The notes under the pieces were generated by a model. The model was given only the letters and a program-made list of their open reading frames with translations. It made no database searches and was not told the origin of the DNA. Positions 27,361 to 37,000 of a stretch of 64,000 nt of DNA are shown here, piece by piece. Source of the stretch: Dysgonomonadaceae bacterium PH5-43 (lineage in GTDB: Bacteria; Bacteroidota; Bacteroidia; Bacteroidales; Azobacteroidaceae); assembly GCA_029916745.1 (NCBI GenBank), contig JARXWK010000003.1:62001-126000 (forward strand), given 5' to 3'. Numbering within the stretch: position 1 is the stretch's first letter; each line of letters begins with the position of its first letter. The position numbers and the translations under genes were made by a program.

Positions 27361-30300
27361 TTACTGCAATAAAACCTTCCTCGCCGCAGTTCCATTTTCG
27401 GCTTTCACCTTCACAATTACCACCCCATTGCCGTAAGGAACGTCGAAGCTAAGTAAGGTTTTGTCGCGTCCCGAAACACTCTTCACAACCCTACCCTGAA
27501 TATCTATTACCGACACCTCCTTTATCTTGTTATTGCCTGAAGATGAAACAGATACAGTGTTGCGATGAGCAGAAACAGTTAAGAAAGATTCTTCCACATT
27601 GCGAATCCCAACCTCCGACCGGTAGGCGTATCGTATCTCGAAGCGATCGTTTACCGTCGGAACGTTTTCGAACGTATAACTGTCGGTTTCCATCAAATTA
27701 ATCTCCTCGTTTAAATACTTATCCAGCAGCACCAGCGTGTCGGTTTGCAGCCCCTCAACATTGCTAAAGGCGAGAGTAACCGTTTCCGCAGCGTCGCTTT
27801 TTATACCTACGGGAATGGCGCGACCCAAGTAATAACCTTCGAACTGAATTGTGTTGCGGTTGTAATCTCCGTCAACAGCGTACACAATGGGCGTTGCGGA
27901 GTCTTCCATCGTAAGCAGCGACGAGTTTTTGGCGTCTACGTTTTGGAAAGAAAGCGTTAGATGCGACGAACCGTTATCGTTGCTCGACGAAATGTATAAC
28001 ACATCGTCGACAAAATTGCTAACCGACCCTCTAAGTTGATGTTTGTTAAGCGTTTTCGAACACCGAGTGGTCGATTGTGTATAGTTGAACTCGATGTTTA
28101 CCGTTTCGCCCAGATTGCCGTTCGTGTGGATATGGAATGCCTGAAGCGGGGCTATTAACTCGGTAATATGCTGACTACCAGCCTCTCGACTGTACGACAG
28201 GAAGTCGTCGTTTACGGCAATACGGTAAGCATCGTCCATCAAAACATCTTTATTATCTTCGTAGAATGTGTGAAAATCGAGGCTCGACAGAAATGGATTT
28301 CCCACCATAGTATACTGTCCAGCAGGCACGGCGATTGTATACTTTTCGACTGGGGTGGCGTTATTGTCTTCGAATATAAATCGGTATGCCTCGTATCCGC
28401 GAGTTACGGTTATATGTTTGTTTTCGTTTTTAGGCAAGCCCGCCCTATCGGAATGGAAGTAGTGAATTGTATTTGCCTTTGTGTTTGAGTTCCAAGCAGA
28501 TAGTCGGTGTCGGTGCGTATTATCGTCGTCCATAAAATACGGCATATACAGAATTCCATTTACGGCATCTAAATCCGATTGGTCTTCGAAGCCTAAATAT
28601 TCGGCATAATGTCCGGCAGCATAAACGGCTATTGCGTTTTGCATATCGGCAATAAAGGTTTCAACTTCTGAGGTTGTATGCTCTGCCCAACTGCCTATAT
28701 GCGAATTTCCTTCGGTCTGCACCGCTTCGAACTTACGTTGCCAGAAGAAAGGTTTCCCTGCAATAGCAAAGTCGCCCGAGAGCATACTCTTAAGTGGAGC
28801 AGCGAGGGCATACCAACGTTCACGAAGCATTGGGTCGGCGGCGTAAGCATCGGCATTAATCGGTTCGGGAGCCGATTCGCCATCTACCCAAGTGGCTGGG
28901 TTTCCGTTTGTTGTTCCGAAATTGTAATGTACGAATGCTCGTTCGTAAGTAAGTAGGTCGGAGCGACCAACTTCGGCTCCGAAATGGAAATATATGTCTT
29001 TGCAGACTGCGTTTCCTACGGTGTAAGGAGATTCTAATCGTGGGTATTTCGATACGTTACCGGGTATATGTACTACTGCGCAAATACCGGGTACAGCGTC
29101 GTTTGGTGTTACACCTTCTTGATACCAGTTGGCAGGATTGTTCCAGTTGTTGTTGGCACTACCAGTCCAATGAAACACAGGATTTCCACGGGTGATGCTA
29201 CAACGTATGGCGTCTGATTTTACTAAGCACTTATTTCGGAAGTCAAAGTTTGGTGTAGTGCTTACCACTAATCTATAGTATCCGTCGGTCGGTGGAGTTA
29301 TTGACATATCGGAAGTCCAACTACCCGAGCTCTGAGTTAAGGCTGTGCTTTGTTCGCTACCTACTACGCTCCAAGTTGTTAGGTTATCGTCGATGAAACC
29401 ATTCTGACTGTGTATCCATTTGTAATAAACCGTTCCGCTTGCATTTGTTGTATATCGAGCTTTAATGTCGGTGTCGTGGCAAAGTATTGCTCCCGGATTT
29501 AGTATATTAACTGTTGCTTGATTGCTTGATTCGCAATAACGGATTTCTATGTCGTCTAATGCGAAGTCGTTTCCGTTGCTTCCTGTGCGGTTGTTTCTTA
29601 TAATCAATCGAGCTTTTGCTCTTCCGAGTAATGAAAACTCAAAGCCGTATTGCCTCCAGTTATTGTTGTCTCGGGCTCCGTTTATTTCATCGTTGGAATA
29701 ATCTCCATTGGTATGGTTTAATATGTTTCCGGTTTCATAAACTTTGTATACTTCGTTCTCGTTGTCGGGATTACAGAGTACGAATCTAAAGTTTACGGGG
29801 TCTTGCTGGCTATTTCCGGGCGATAAAACGTTAGCTATCCAAGCCGAAAAGAAATATGTAGCCGAACTGCCATCGCAGAGGTTCGATATATCGGTTGTGT
29901 ATAAAATGTCGGTTCCTGTAGATGCGTTGGCAAGCAAGAAGTATCCCCTACCTGGGTCGGTTCGGTCTTCTATTTGCGCCCAGCCGTTTGTATCGCCGTC
30001 TCTATATTGTCCCGACTTTCGTCTGTGCGGCTCTCCTTTTTTTGTTATTATATATCTTTTCTCGTCGAGATAAGGCATTCCTAAGTTAGCGGCCGAGGGA
30101 TTACCATTATAATAGGTGTATGCACAGGCGGCTATACCCGAAGGTTTCCAAATTGTGTTGGTATCGTCGGCTCCAAAATCTTCGAGATACAACACCGAGC
30201 CTGTTGTTGCACAACCAGCCAGTTTCTTGTTAATCATTACCGGAAACTTAATGCTGTGATGAGTTGCTGTTCCTTGCTTCAATACTGCTTCTACCACTAC

Positions 30301-30777
30301 GTATTCGGGTGTGATTTCGTTGCTTAATGTATAAGATGTTGATATTGGTGTTGTTTGGTCTATCTTATACCAGTTGTAAGTAACGGTATACTCTGATGGT
30401 AAGCCTGTTACGTTTTGCATTTTCAGGGTAATAGTGCTACCGGGTTCTGCAATCTCTATATCGGGGTTTACCACTACAGCGTGTGCTCTGTGAGACCACG
30501 AAAGCCACAAGAAAGTTACAAGTCCATCTTGATAATCATAACCAGCTCCACCGTTAAGTTTGGGTGTATAATGCAAATTATTGTTTATGTTTTGCCAGCT
30601 TCCATAGGTTTTAGTTCCGGGCTGACCCGATATGGCAAGGTCTGCGACACGTCCGGTTACAGATATTTCTTCTCCTAAGTTTGCAGGCACTATTTTGTAG
30701 TGATCGTTATCTACAGCAAAACTGTTCATTGTTATTCCTAGAATAAACAATAAACTATAAAGTATTTTCTTTTTCAT
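27361..30777 (-). CDS. Large T9SS-type secreted surface protein (1138 aa)
   Basis: Signal peptide MKKKILYSLLFILGITMNSFA. After a beta-sandwich N-terminal half (jelly-roll-like FALDDIEIRYCE near residue 410 and Ig-like repeats), a module starts near residue 535 with HWTGSANNNWNNPANW and VVHIPGNVSKYPRL and continues for about 500 residues. This module is also present at the end of the 3955-aa protein. The last 80 residues (EVSVIDIQGRVVKSV, VIVKVKAENGTAARKVLLQ) form a T9SS type A-like sorting domain. The coding sequence is visibly richer in G+C than its neighbours. It is second in an operon, 14 bp after the small TM gene at 30792. Confidence 0.8.
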   Translation of the reverse strand: MKKKILYSLLFILGITMNSFAVDNDHYKIVPANLGEEISVTGRVADLAISGQPGTKTYGSWQNINNNLHYTPKLNGGAGYDYQDGLVTFLWLSWSHRAHAVVVNPDIEIAEPGSTITLKMQNVTGLPSEYTVTYNWYKIDQTTPISTSYTLSNEITPEYVVVEAVLKQGTATHHSIKFPVMINKKLAGCATTGSVLYLEDFGADDTNTIWKPSGIAACAYTYYNGNPSAANLGMPYLDEKRYIITKKGEPHRRKSGQYRDGDTNGWAQIEDRTDPGRGYFLLANASTGTDILYTTDISNLCDGSSATYFFSAWIANVLSPGNSQQDPVNFRFVLCNPDNENEVYKVYETGNILNHTNGDYSNDEINGARDNNNWRQYGFEFSLLGRAKARLIIRNNRTGSNGNDFALDDIEIRYCESSNQATVNILNPGAILCHDTDIKARYTTNASGTVYYKWIHSQNGFIDDNLTTWSVVGSEQSTALTQSSGSWTSDMSITPPTDGYYRLVVSTTPNFDFRNKCLVKSDAIRCSITRGNPVFHWTGSANNNWNNPANWYQEGVTPNDAVPGICAVVHIPGNVSKYPRLESPYTVGNAVCKDIYFHFGAEVGRSDLLTYERAFVHYNFGTTNGNPATWVDGESAPEPINADAYAADPMLRERWYALAAPLKSMLSGDFAIAGKPFFWQRKFEAVQTEGNSHIGSWAEHTTSEVETFIADMQNAIAVYAAGHYAEYLGFEDQSDLDAVNGILYMPYFMDDDNTHRHRLSAWNSNTKANTIHYFHSDRAGLPKNENKHITVTRGYEAYRFIFEDNNATPVEKYTIAVPAGQYTMVGNPFLSSLDFHTFYEDNKDVLMDDAYRIAVNDDFLSYSREAGSQHITELIAPLQAFHIHTNGNLGETVNIEFNYTQSTTRCSKTLNKHQLRGSVSNFVDDVLYISSSNDNGSSHLTLSFQNVDAKNSSLLTMEDSATPIVYAVDGDYNRNTIQFEGYYLGRAIPVGIKSDAAETVTLAFSNVEGLQTDTLVLLDKYLNEEINLMETDSYTFENVPTVNDRFEIRYAYRSEVGIRNVEESFLTVSAHRNTVSVSSSGNNKIKEVSVIDIQGRVVKSVSGRDKTLLSFDVPYGNGVVIVKVKAENGTAARKVLLQ

Positions 30778-30791
30778 CTTAAGTGCTTTCT

Positions 30792-31121
30792 TTATTGTTG
30801 TGGTTTACACTGATATGCTGAACGTATGAACATACACAAAGCATAAGTTAGCACTAATACGAATAGAATACCTATTCCTGATGCGATAGGAGTTCCGCCT
30901 GTTGGATCTCCGCCAGGACCCGGACCATACGTAATTAACTCATTATTTGCATAGTCGTTGTTAGTTTCGCTTGCAAATGGGGTTAATGAACTTTGCGATG
31001 AATTAACCTGCACTGTCAGTTGATTAATATCTCCTGAATAATTTCCGTAGGCAATAGGTGTCATTATGACACAAAAGCATAGTAAGATTTGTTTTTTCAA
31101 GTAAGATAAATTCGTAATCAT
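30792..31121 (-). CDS. Small signal-peptide/single-TM protein paired with the surface protein
   Basis: 109 aa. Hydrophobic N-terminal signal (LKKQILLCFCVIMTPIAYG), a Ser/Asn-rich extracytoplasmic stretch, a Gly-Pro-rich segment (GPGPGGDPTGGTPI), then one TM helix (GILFVLVLTYALCMFI) and a short basic tail. The pattern GG, DP, PI, TM, basic end resembles C-terminal sorting signals and recurs in the 124-aa protein at 45970, also beside a giant surface protein. No known family recognised. It leads the operon with the 1138-aa gene. Confidence 0.65.
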   Translation of the reverse strand: MITNLSYLKKQILLCFCVIMTPIAYGNYSGDINQLTVQVNSSQSSLTPFASETNNDYANNELITYGPGPGGDPTGGTPIASGIGILFVLVLTYALCMFIRSAYQCKPQQ

Positions 31122-31222
31122 AGTAAATAAATATTAAAAATTAGTATATTATTATATAAACTGGTTATTGTTTATTTCTTATTCAAATACTTAAGGTTGG
31201 TTAACGTCTAATAACGAGAGCG

Positions 31223-31230
31223 CAAAGGTA
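31223..31230 (-). promoter_or_regulatory. -7 box of the small-TM/surface-protein operon
   Basis: TACCTTTG on the minus strand, giving a leader of roughly 95 nt before the ATG at 31121. Confidence 0.5.
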
Positions 31231-31295
31231 GAGATTATTTTTAAAAAAGCAAGGGATTGCTAAGTTTCTAACTATTTTTACAATGTACTTAGTTT

Positions 31296-31450
31296 GTTTC
31301 AAAGTATAAAACTATCCGTTTCAAACTTTGACATAATCCATTTCTCGGTTTGAAACTATTTGTTTCAATTAGATGAAACAACCTGTTTCATTAAGGTGAA
31401 ACAACTTGTTTCATACTGGTGAAACTACTCGTTTCGCCTAACTGAAACGA
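31296..31450. repeat. Family C array, copy 1: GTTTCA...TGAAAC every 23 bp
   Basis: GTTTCA (or GTTTCG) at 31362, 31385, 31408 and 31431, and TGAAAC at 31374, 31397, 31420 and 31443, all exactly 23 bp apart, so each unit is a GTTTCA-6 bp-TGAAAC palindrome plus 5 bp. Less regular copies lie at 31296, 31318 and 31348. The last unit runs up to the stop codon of the regulator at 31452. Confidence 0.85.
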
Positions 31451-31451
31451 A

Positions 31452-32642
31452 TTATCTCAAAATAAGACTATTTTTTTCTTCCATTTTAAGAGTGTACAGA
31501 TAACTCTGGTAACTACTGAAACCTGCCTGCAAAATGAATTCCATAATCCTATCGTCCGAATAGCGAGGATCTACCCGGTAGCTTCTTACTTCTTTAAGAC
31601 GGAGTTGGTTTATATATCGATTGAAATTCATACCGTACTCCTTATTAATAAAAGACGACAAATAACTGCGGTTAGTTGCCAAGTCGGCGCACAAATCGGT
31701 TATCTTTAATTCGGGATTGAGGTAAGGCTTCTTTTGGATTATATACTTTTCAAAGTCCTTTTTATTTATTTGCCGTTTGGTTCTTTTATTTGATTTGCTC
31801 CAATTCTTTGCCTCAACATCATCATCTTCGTAATCTTCTTCTTTAGGAGTATTTTCGATAATCACATAGTAATTTGTAATGGTGAAGTAGCACAATAAAG
31901 TCATCTGTAAAGCAATCAATAGAGATGGAAGTGCCCAAAATATAGAACTCAAAATAAATCTCGGATTGATAAATGATACAGAAATAGGTATAAGTAACAT
32001 CGGGATTGTTAACAAAACAACAAGCATAAGCCAGTTGTAGGAATTAGTATCTGTATTTGCCGAATAACTTACAATCTCACGGCGGTATCGTATAATGCGC
32101 CATACCGACAAGGCGGCATACCCTCCGCTAAGTATAAAACGAAGTATATACCGTGTATTTATCCAAATATGATAGGCGGGATAACGCGAATTATTTTCCT
32201 CGATATATAAGCCCGCAAATAAGCGTTCGTTCTCTGGTATGAAAAACGACCACACAGTCGTTATCAATAAAACCGCAATCGGAATAATATAATGCACCCA
32301 TGAAAAATTCTTGTCGTTTGAAAGTCGTGTTATTATATAAGTAAATCTATAGAGAGCGACTTGCACAGCCAAGTATGTGAAGTATATCAGTGAATTGAGA
32401 TTAGTTAATATATCAGCTTTGTAAATATATAGTAGTCCGTACGTCCAATTAAATATAATAAATATATAAAACAACAATAGCGAAAAGTGTAGGTCTTTAC
32501 TGTGTTTGTCTTTTCCCTTTTTGTTGAACAACAATAACATTGCGATACATGTAAATGCAGTTATAATGGGGAGCGACATCGTAAATTGGGGGAAGATGCC
32601 TGGATTAACTATATGTATCATTTGATTAGAAAATATATGCAT
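31452..32642 (-). CDS. Membrane-bound AraC-type regulator 1
   Basis: 396 aa. Residues 1-260 hold about seven hydrophobic helices. An acidic linker (KEEDYEDDDVEAKNW) and a basic stretch lead to a C-terminal AraC-type helix-turn-helix of about 90 residues (KPYLNPELKITDLCADLATN, RSYLSSFINKEYGMNFNRYI, IMEFILQAGFSSYQSYLYTL). It may sense a signal in the membrane and bind DNA on the inner side. It starts 5 bp after its tandem paralogue, with which it shares layout and the KPYLNP...RLKE pattern. Probable targets are the flanking surface-protein genes (inference). Confidence 0.8.
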   Translation of the reverse strand: MHIFSNQMIHIVNPGIFPQFTMSLPIITAFTCIAMLLLFNKKGKDKHSKDLHFSLLLFYIFIIFNWTYGLLYIYKADILTNLNSLIYFTYLAVQVALYRFTYIITRLSNDKNFSWVHYIIPIAVLLITTVWSFFIPENERLFAGLYIEENNSRYPAYHIWINTRYILRFILSGGYAALSVWRIIRYRREIVSYSANTDTNSYNWLMLVVLLTIPMLLIPISVSFINPRFILSSIFWALPSLLIALQMTLLCYFTITNYYVIIENTPKEEDYEDDDVEAKNWSKSNKRTKRQINKKDFEKYIIQKKPYLNPELKITDLCADLATNRSYLSSFINKEYGMNFNRYINQLRLKEVRSYRVDPRYSDDRIMEFILQAGFSSYQSYLYTLKMEEKNSLILR

Positions 32643-32647
32643 TGTGT

Positions 32648-33784
32648 TTATTGTTTTGTTTTTGCTCTCAAATAACTATGGTAACTTCCAAACCCTGCCC
32701 TATATGCTATCTCTGTCTGAGATATATTATGCGAACGTAACTTCCTATTTAGGATTTCCATTTCTTTAAGTCGCCAGTTGTTGATGTAAGCGTTATAATT
32801 CATCTGGAATGTTAAGTTGATTAATGCCGAAAGCCTATTACGGCTATAACCCAAAGCTTTAGCAAGCTCTTCCAATTTCAACGAGGGATTTAAGTATGGT
32901 TTCTCTTTGCGAAAATATTGTTCTATTTTTTGTTTAAAATCAGACTGCTCGTCTTTATTCGCTTTTACCGCTTGTTCTGGCTTGGGCTTGGACGGTAAAA
33001 TTTGGGTAGTAATGGGAGATTTCGGCTCTTCTTTTTCTTTCGGCACAACAATGCGATTTAGCGTATGTCGAGGATAATTGCCTTTCAGCACATTCTCAAT
33101 CATAATAATGCAGAATACACTTACCGATATTGCCGAAAGGTTGAGTATAGGAATCCCTCCTTCTTTTCTACCGAATAATAACATAACGATAGGAATGATT
33201 ATCGTACTTCCGACAAGTATAAGTACTATTCTCAGCCATCGCAGCATATAGGGAGCGGCTAATACCTCTTCGTTTTTGCGATATAAATAGTAATTTTTGA
33301 TGCACAAAGGAGCGTATATAAGACTAAATACCAACATTGTGGCAAGAATAGAGGTAAAGAAGCGCGAAAATATAGGATAGTCGGAATCTGGTTTTGCATA
33401 GCCTTCTATAATTTCTACTTTCACCTCAAATGGAACGAGTGAAGACCATACCAGCATAAATAACGACAGCAATATAGGAGTTAGGTAATGAATGGGCGAA
33501 AAGCGAGTACCAGAGATAACGCAAGTTAATCGATAAAAAGCGACTGCCATAAACGCCATGCAAAAATAACAGAGAGGATAAGCTGCCACAAATGCTACTG
33601 GATACCAACGGTAGCATATCCAGGCTAAAAACACTCCCGCCACTATTACGTAAAACCACATAGCCGAAGACATTGTTTTTCGCGTGTATTCGGATGTAGT
33701 ATTGTGCCAACCCATAAGTGTAAATATTGCACAGATGAAAGCAACCACTACGGGAATCCAGATAATAAGAGCTGGAGATATCAT
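32648..33784 (-). CDS. Membrane-bound AraC-type regulator 2
   Basis: 378 aa. Seven or so hydrophobic helices in residues 1-235, a charged linker (KPKPEQAVKANKDEQSDFK), and an AraC-type DNA-binding domain (KPYLNPSLKLEELAKALGYS, RNRLSALINLTFQMNYNAYI, ISQTEIAYRAGFGSYHSYLR). It is the first gene of a two-regulator operon and is divergent from the 3955-aa surface protein gene, with a 217-bp spacer rich in AAATCA/TGATTT repeats. Local paralogy with the gene at 31452 points to duplication. Confidence 0.8.
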   Translation of the reverse strand: MISPALIIWIPVVVAFICAIFTLMGWHNTTSEYTRKTMSSAMWFYVIVAGVFLAWICYRWYPVAFVAAYPLCYFCMAFMAVAFYRLTCVISGTRFSPIHYLTPILLSLFMLVWSSLVPFEVKVEIIEGYAKPDSDYPIFSRFFTSILATMLVFSLIYAPLCIKNYYLYRKNEEVLAAPYMLRWLRIVLILVGSTIIIPIVMLLFGRKEGGIPILNLSAISVSVFCIIMIENVLKGNYPRHTLNRIVVPKEKEEPKSPITTQILPSKPKPEQAVKANKDEQSDFKQKIEQYFRKEKPYLNPSLKLEELAKALGYSRNRLSALINLTFQMNYNAYINNWRLKEMEILNRKLRSHNISQTEIAYRAGFGSYHSYLRAKTKQ

Positions 33785-33803
33785 GTTTTTATATACTTGA
33801 ATG

Positions 33804-33965
33804 CAAAGGTAAAAAAAATCTTATAAATCACTGCAAATCAACAAAGAAAGATAAAAAAAGCTTGCAAATCATACTTGAGGATTTCACAAAAATGTATTTT
33901 TTATGATTTGCTATTGTATTTTTTACGATTTATTGCTTTTAATTCATTTTTCAGAGATAGCTTTG
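33804..33965. promoter_or_regulatory. Divergent control region: two promoters and repeated AAATCA sites
   Basis: Minus-strand -7 box TACCTTTG (33804-33811) serves the regulators. Plus-strand TAGCTTTG (33958-33965) serves the giant gene. Between them are AAATCA at 33825, 33835 and 33866, TGATTT at 33904 and CGATTT at 33926. GCAAATCAT (33863-33871) and ATGATTTGC (33903-33911) are exact inverses. These are plausible binding sites for the AraC-type regulators. Confidence 0.5.
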
Positions 33966-34001
33966 TAAGACTTTTAGAAATGTTCAAAATTACACAATAT
34001 A

Positions 34002-37000
34002 ATGAAGAGACAATTACACATCGTTTACGCGCGACTGGCTATGTTAGCAATATCATTGTTTGTTGCCGCCAACATCTCAGCTCAAACAACAATCACTCCC
34101 AACAATGGAATAGTTTATGTAAAACCATCTGGAACAGGCAACGGTTCGTCATGGGCTAATGCGGCAAATTTAGTAGACGCTCTTAAGGAAGCTGAAATCG
34201 CCTCCCAAATACAAGAAATTCGTGTAGCAGCTGGTACTTACTATGCGGGAGCCGGAGGTTCTAACGGCTGGAATACTTTTTATATACCGCCAGGCATAAC
34301 TATTGCCGGTGGCTACCCTGGTGCTGATGAGAATGAAACTCCGGATCCGGTAACCAATAAAACTATTTTGTCGGGAAAAGATAAAGACGGGGGTAAGTCA
34401 AAGGCTCAACACGTGTTGACTGTTATCAACACAATAGAAGGCTCAACTACCACCATCAAAGGTTTTCATATTCAAGATGGTCTGGCAAGCGGAGGAACGA
34501 GCACTATCACTGTTGAAAAACACATATTAAATAATAATCTGGGTGCGGGAGTATATGCCTACACAGAAGGGGCTGCCCATATCGTATTTGAAGATAATAC
34601 CATTAAAGATAATTTGATCAACATAACAGAAAAATATGATAAACCAATAGAAGAACTTAATCACGAAACCTTGTACGGAGAAGAAGTATATGAACAGATG
34701 CTTATAAAAGGTATAACCAAAGTATCTATAATGGCTCTTGAAGCTGCGTTGGGTACCATTGGTTGTGCAGGACCTTGTGCTACAGTTGTTACATTCATTC
34801 CGGAAAAACTAATAGAGAACGGTTTGGGGATGCTCTTCTCTGTAGATGCCGTACATGCTTTCCTTGAAGATGTTTATGATTCAAAATTAGAAATATATAC
34901 ACTCGCTCCTTCTATTTTAGTCTCCGGAGCCGGAATATATGCCAATGGTAATATTATATTGAAAAATAATAACATTACGAATAATAAAATCAATGCACAA
35001 GTTCATACTAAGTTAAAAAACGACAAGTCCAATTTAGTGCGTGGTGCTTATGCATTTATGACCTCTCCGATTGTTTATGGAGCCGGAGCCGGAATATACG
35101 CGACAGGAGATATTACTTTAGAAGGAAACACTATAACTGGGAACTATCTTAAGGCTGATTCTAAAGCCGAAATAGATCCCTCTTTTAAGTTTGAGGGTGT
35201 ACTCGAAAAGACGATGTTTATATCCAATCCTATGGCGATAACTTATGGAGGGGGAGTCTATGCCTCGGGAACGGTTAGGGCTTACAATAATGAAATCAAC
35301 AAGAATCGTATCGATGGTCGTATTGAGAATCACAGGAATCTCTCTCTTCAAGGAGCAAAATTGCGGACTTCGTTCAACTTAGGAGGACAAGCAATGAGCT
35401 TTGGTGGTGGTGCCTATTTTTCGGGAGATGTGGCTCTCAACAAAAATAATTTTAACGAAAATACTATTAACCCCACTTCAAATGATGAAACAGGCGATTT
35501 GTCTTTTGTCTATATGAGTGCAACCTCTATGGCTTACGGTGCCGGAGCCATGGTCGAAGTTAACGGAGAACGTCCACCTATAATTATTGAGAACAACAAT
35601 TTTAATGATAACGCATTCTCTAAATTCAAATGGAACTCTTCTTCATCTGAGAAAGAAATTGGCATTGACGGGAATGGTTTGAAAGATGTAGATGGATTCC
35701 TCTATGCCGTTAATAGCGGGACAGGGCTTGCTATTGAAAATTTATACGATCTTAACAAGGAAAACGAAACCTTAGACTTAGCTTCGGCGAATGCCCAAAT
35801 TAGCGGCAACACCTTCAACGGGAATAATAGTAAAAACACGACCGACCTGAAAGGAGGAGCGATTTACTTGAATAATATAAACGCAAACTTGACTAAAAAT
35901 ACAATCTCGGACAATAAGGTTTCGGTTTACAACCGTGTTGAATACAATACTGGAGGTATATTAGGTTCTGTTGACTTGGTTAAGAATATGATTATTGATA
36001 TTGTACCCAGTTACTTCCGAAACAAGAAAGCAAAAGAGTTTATAGGGGCTAATGCCGAAATAAAGGGAGGGGTTATTTACAACTCTAATTCTTTGCCGAA
36101 TGGAACCTTTACTATGAATAATTGTACTATTAGTAAGAATAACTTTTCAAACAAGACTCAATCCCAACTTTGGGAAGCTACGGCTCGCCTACAAGTCGAT
36201 TTGTATTCCTCTATCTATGGAGGGGTATATATTAAGGCTCCCCATGTAGATGTAAGCAACAGTAGATTTACTGATAATGCCTTAACCCTGAATTCTGCTA
36301 TCGACCAAAGGGGACACAATTTCTCTTACAGCAAGGCAATGGGAGCCGGAATTTATATCGACCATTTAGATGCCGAGAAGGCGGAACATGATGCTCACTA
36401 TCTGTCAACAAACACATCTTCGGTCACAGGGAATCGTTTTGAAAACAACACGATTGATGCCGACGTTCACATAGCAGGTGAAGGTTTGGTGTTTAATCCT
36501 TCTGACGACTCCAATCTTGAAGTTGATGTATATGGAGCTGGTCTCTATCAAGTGCAAGGTGGAATTACACTGGATAGGAATCAATTCTCGAACAATCAGC
36601 TTAAACTCAAAGCTTCGGCAAGCGGAGCTACTCACGATGGGGACAACGATGTAATAACAAAAGTTTATGGAGCTGGTGCTTATTTAATGAATATATCCGG
36701 AACTAATAAAATAATTCAACACAACATCTTCAATGGAAATAACATTGATGCCGAAGGCAATGGAGACGACTGGGGAACAAATAGCTCCGATGTAGTTGTA
36801 CAGGCCAGAGGAGGTGGATTAAATATCGATGTTGTAAGAGGAAAGGCTCAGTTTACTGGGAATAATTACTCCTTAAACAAAATTAAAGTCATAACCATGG
36901 ACGACGACACCTCTAAAGATACCGATGCCAACGCTTTTGGTGGCGGACTATATCTTTTCACAGCCAAAGGCATTCAGGTAGAAATGGATAACGACGTATT

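Noticed and set aside
27186-27452. 88-codon plus-strand frame
   Set aside because: It runs through the family D array and into the antisense of the surface protein; it exists only because 22-bp units leave the frame open.
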